DNA from: Streptomyces inusitatus
Lineage (GTDB): Bacteria; Actinomycetota; Actinomycetes; Streptomycetales; Streptomycetaceae
Assembly: GCF_014651115.1 (NCBI RefSeq)
Contig: NZ_BMWG01000028.1
Location: 34,380-98,379, forward strand
Reading direction: 5' to 3'
Length of the DNA: 64,000 nucleotides
Shown here one piece after another: positions 63,483-64,000 of the stretch; positions within the stretch are counted from its first letter, which is position 1; every line of letters starts with the position of its first letter. The notes beneath the pieces were generated by a model. The model was not told the DNA's origin and made no database searches. It saw nothing but the letters and a program-made list of their open reading frames with translations. A program made the position numbers and the translations under genes.

Positions 63483-63923
63483 TCAGGCGGAGAGTTCCTC
63501 GGCCAGCGCGCGCAGCGCCAGCCGGTAGGAGCCGATGCCGAAGCCGGCGATGGTGCCGCTGGAGACGGCGGCCACCACCGAGGTGTGACGGAAGGTCTCC
63601 CGGGTGTACGGGTTGGAGATGTGGACCTCGATCAGCGGCGCGGTGCGCTGTGCGGCGGCGTCCCGCATCCCGTACGAGTAGTGCGTGAAGGCTCCGGGGT
63701 TGAGGACCACCGGGATCGAGCCGTCCGCGGCCTCGTGGAGCCAGCGGATCAGCTCGCCCTCGTCGTTGGTCTCCCGGACGTCCACGTCCAGGCCCAGTTC
63801 CCGGCCGAGCGCCTGGCAGCTCTCCACCAGTCCGGCGTAGGAGGTCGCGCCGTAGACATCGGGCTCGCGGGAGCCGAGCCGCCCCAGGTTGGGGCCGTTG
63901 AGGACCAGTACCCGGCGGGTCAC
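63483..63923 (-). CDS. aroQ: 3-dehydroquinate dehydratase, type II
   Basis: AroQ converts 3-dehydroquinate to 3-dehydroshikimate in the shikimate pathway. The 146 residues have the type II pattern LVLNGPNLGRLGSREPDVYG with the catalytic Y24, VVLNPGAFTHYSYGMRDAA and EVHISNPYTRE, so it is a dodecameric type II enzyme. The start is GTG at 63923, overlapping the aroB stop as GTGA. The P-loop gene follows downstream. Confidence 0.97.
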   Translation of the reverse strand: MTRRVLVLNGPNLGRLGSREPDVYGATSYAGLVESCQALGRELGLDVDVRETNDEGELIRWLHEAADGSIPVVLNPGAFTHYSYGMRDAAAQRTAPLIEVHISNPYTRETFRHTSVVAAVSSGTIAGFGIGSYRLALRALAEELSA

Positions 63924-64000
63924 GCCGAGACCTCCCCGTACGCGGCGAGGAGTACGGCGGGGTCGGGGCCTTCCAGGACGGTAGGTTTGGCGAGGCCGTC
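63920..64000 (-). CDS. aroB: 3-dehydroquinate synthase AroB, C-terminus (3' partial)
   Basis: The minus-strand frame enters at the window edge and ends at a TGA (63920-63922). The last 26 residues read DGLAKPTVLEGPDPAVLLAA and then YGEVSA, matching the end of bacterial AroB. The stop overlaps the aroQ GTG start, as expected for coupled shikimate genes. The rest lies outside the window. Confidence 0.85.
   Translation of the reverse strand, partial: DGLAKPTVLEGPDPAVLLAAYGEVSA

Overview
The window is a stretch of actinobacterial chromosome, almost certainly from a Streptomyces. It is very GC-rich, third codon positions are nearly always G or C, GTG and TTG starts are frequent, and it encodes RbpA, BldD, the actinobacterial IHF, and PriA without helicase motifs. 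The gene order (pyrR-pyrB-pyrC-x-carA-carB-pyrD-pyrF-IHF-gmk-rpoZ-coaBC-metK-priA-x-fmt-rsmB-rpe, and ribD-ribE-ribM-ribBA-ribH-hisE-hisG) matches what I recall of the S. coelicolor SCO1416-SCO1495 region, and much of it is also conserved in Mycobacterium. I see no rRNA, tRNA, insertion sequence, prophage, CRISPR array or biosynthetic gene cluster.

Layout, left to right. 1-5.1 kb: C-terminus of an FtsK/SpoIIIE-like ATPase, a MocR regulator divergent from a YczE membrane protein, a glycerophosphodiesterase and an MFS transporter. 5.2-18.4 kb: rbpA behind a near-perfect SigR promoter, fxsA, an XRE-type regulator, the polyprenol-phosphate mannosyltransferase, an amidohydrolase, an Lrp regulator, an acyl-CoA dehydrogenase, a Tat-exported C39-like peptidase, and two P-loop proteins, one resembling EccA. 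18.4-24.7 kb: a tightly coupled riboflavin operon behind an FMN riboswitch, running on into hisE and hisG. 25-36.6 kb: an accessory-like region with a ROK regulator divergent from an MFS transporter, a uracil permease, a DavB/DavA-type basic amino acid monooxygenase and amidase with their own Lrp regulator, an isolated SigB-family sigma factor, and the GuaB1 GMP reductase-like protein.

36.9-49 kb: a SorC-family regulator, rpe, rsmB, fmt, a small HTH-like protein behind a perfect 12-bp inverted repeat, priA, metK, coaBC, rpoZ, gmk and IHF. 49-59.1 kb: the complete pyrimidine operon pyrR-pyrB-pyrC-(PH-like)-carA-carB-pyrD-pyrF, with several start and stop codons overlapping. Its leader contains a PyrR-type binding loop whose lower stem would sequester the pyrR Shine-Dalgarno. 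59.3-64 kb: bldD with an autoregulatory-looking promoter, then on the other strand aroB (partial), aroQ, a P-loop protein, an M24 peptidase, efp and nusB.

Most of the window is core metabolism and gene expression: UMP, FMN, CoA, SAM, histidine and shikimate synthesis, plus translation and transcription factors. I found no whole new system. The parts most worth checking are the regulatory ones (two short transcription units each with a consensus-like promoter and a strong hairpin, several uncharacterised operators, the PyrR leader), the monooxygenase-amidase module, and a reciprocal Asp/Glu exchange in the metal site of the M24 peptidase. Starts were chosen from Shine-Dalgarno position and family length. 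Motif calls come from reading the sequence, not from database searches.
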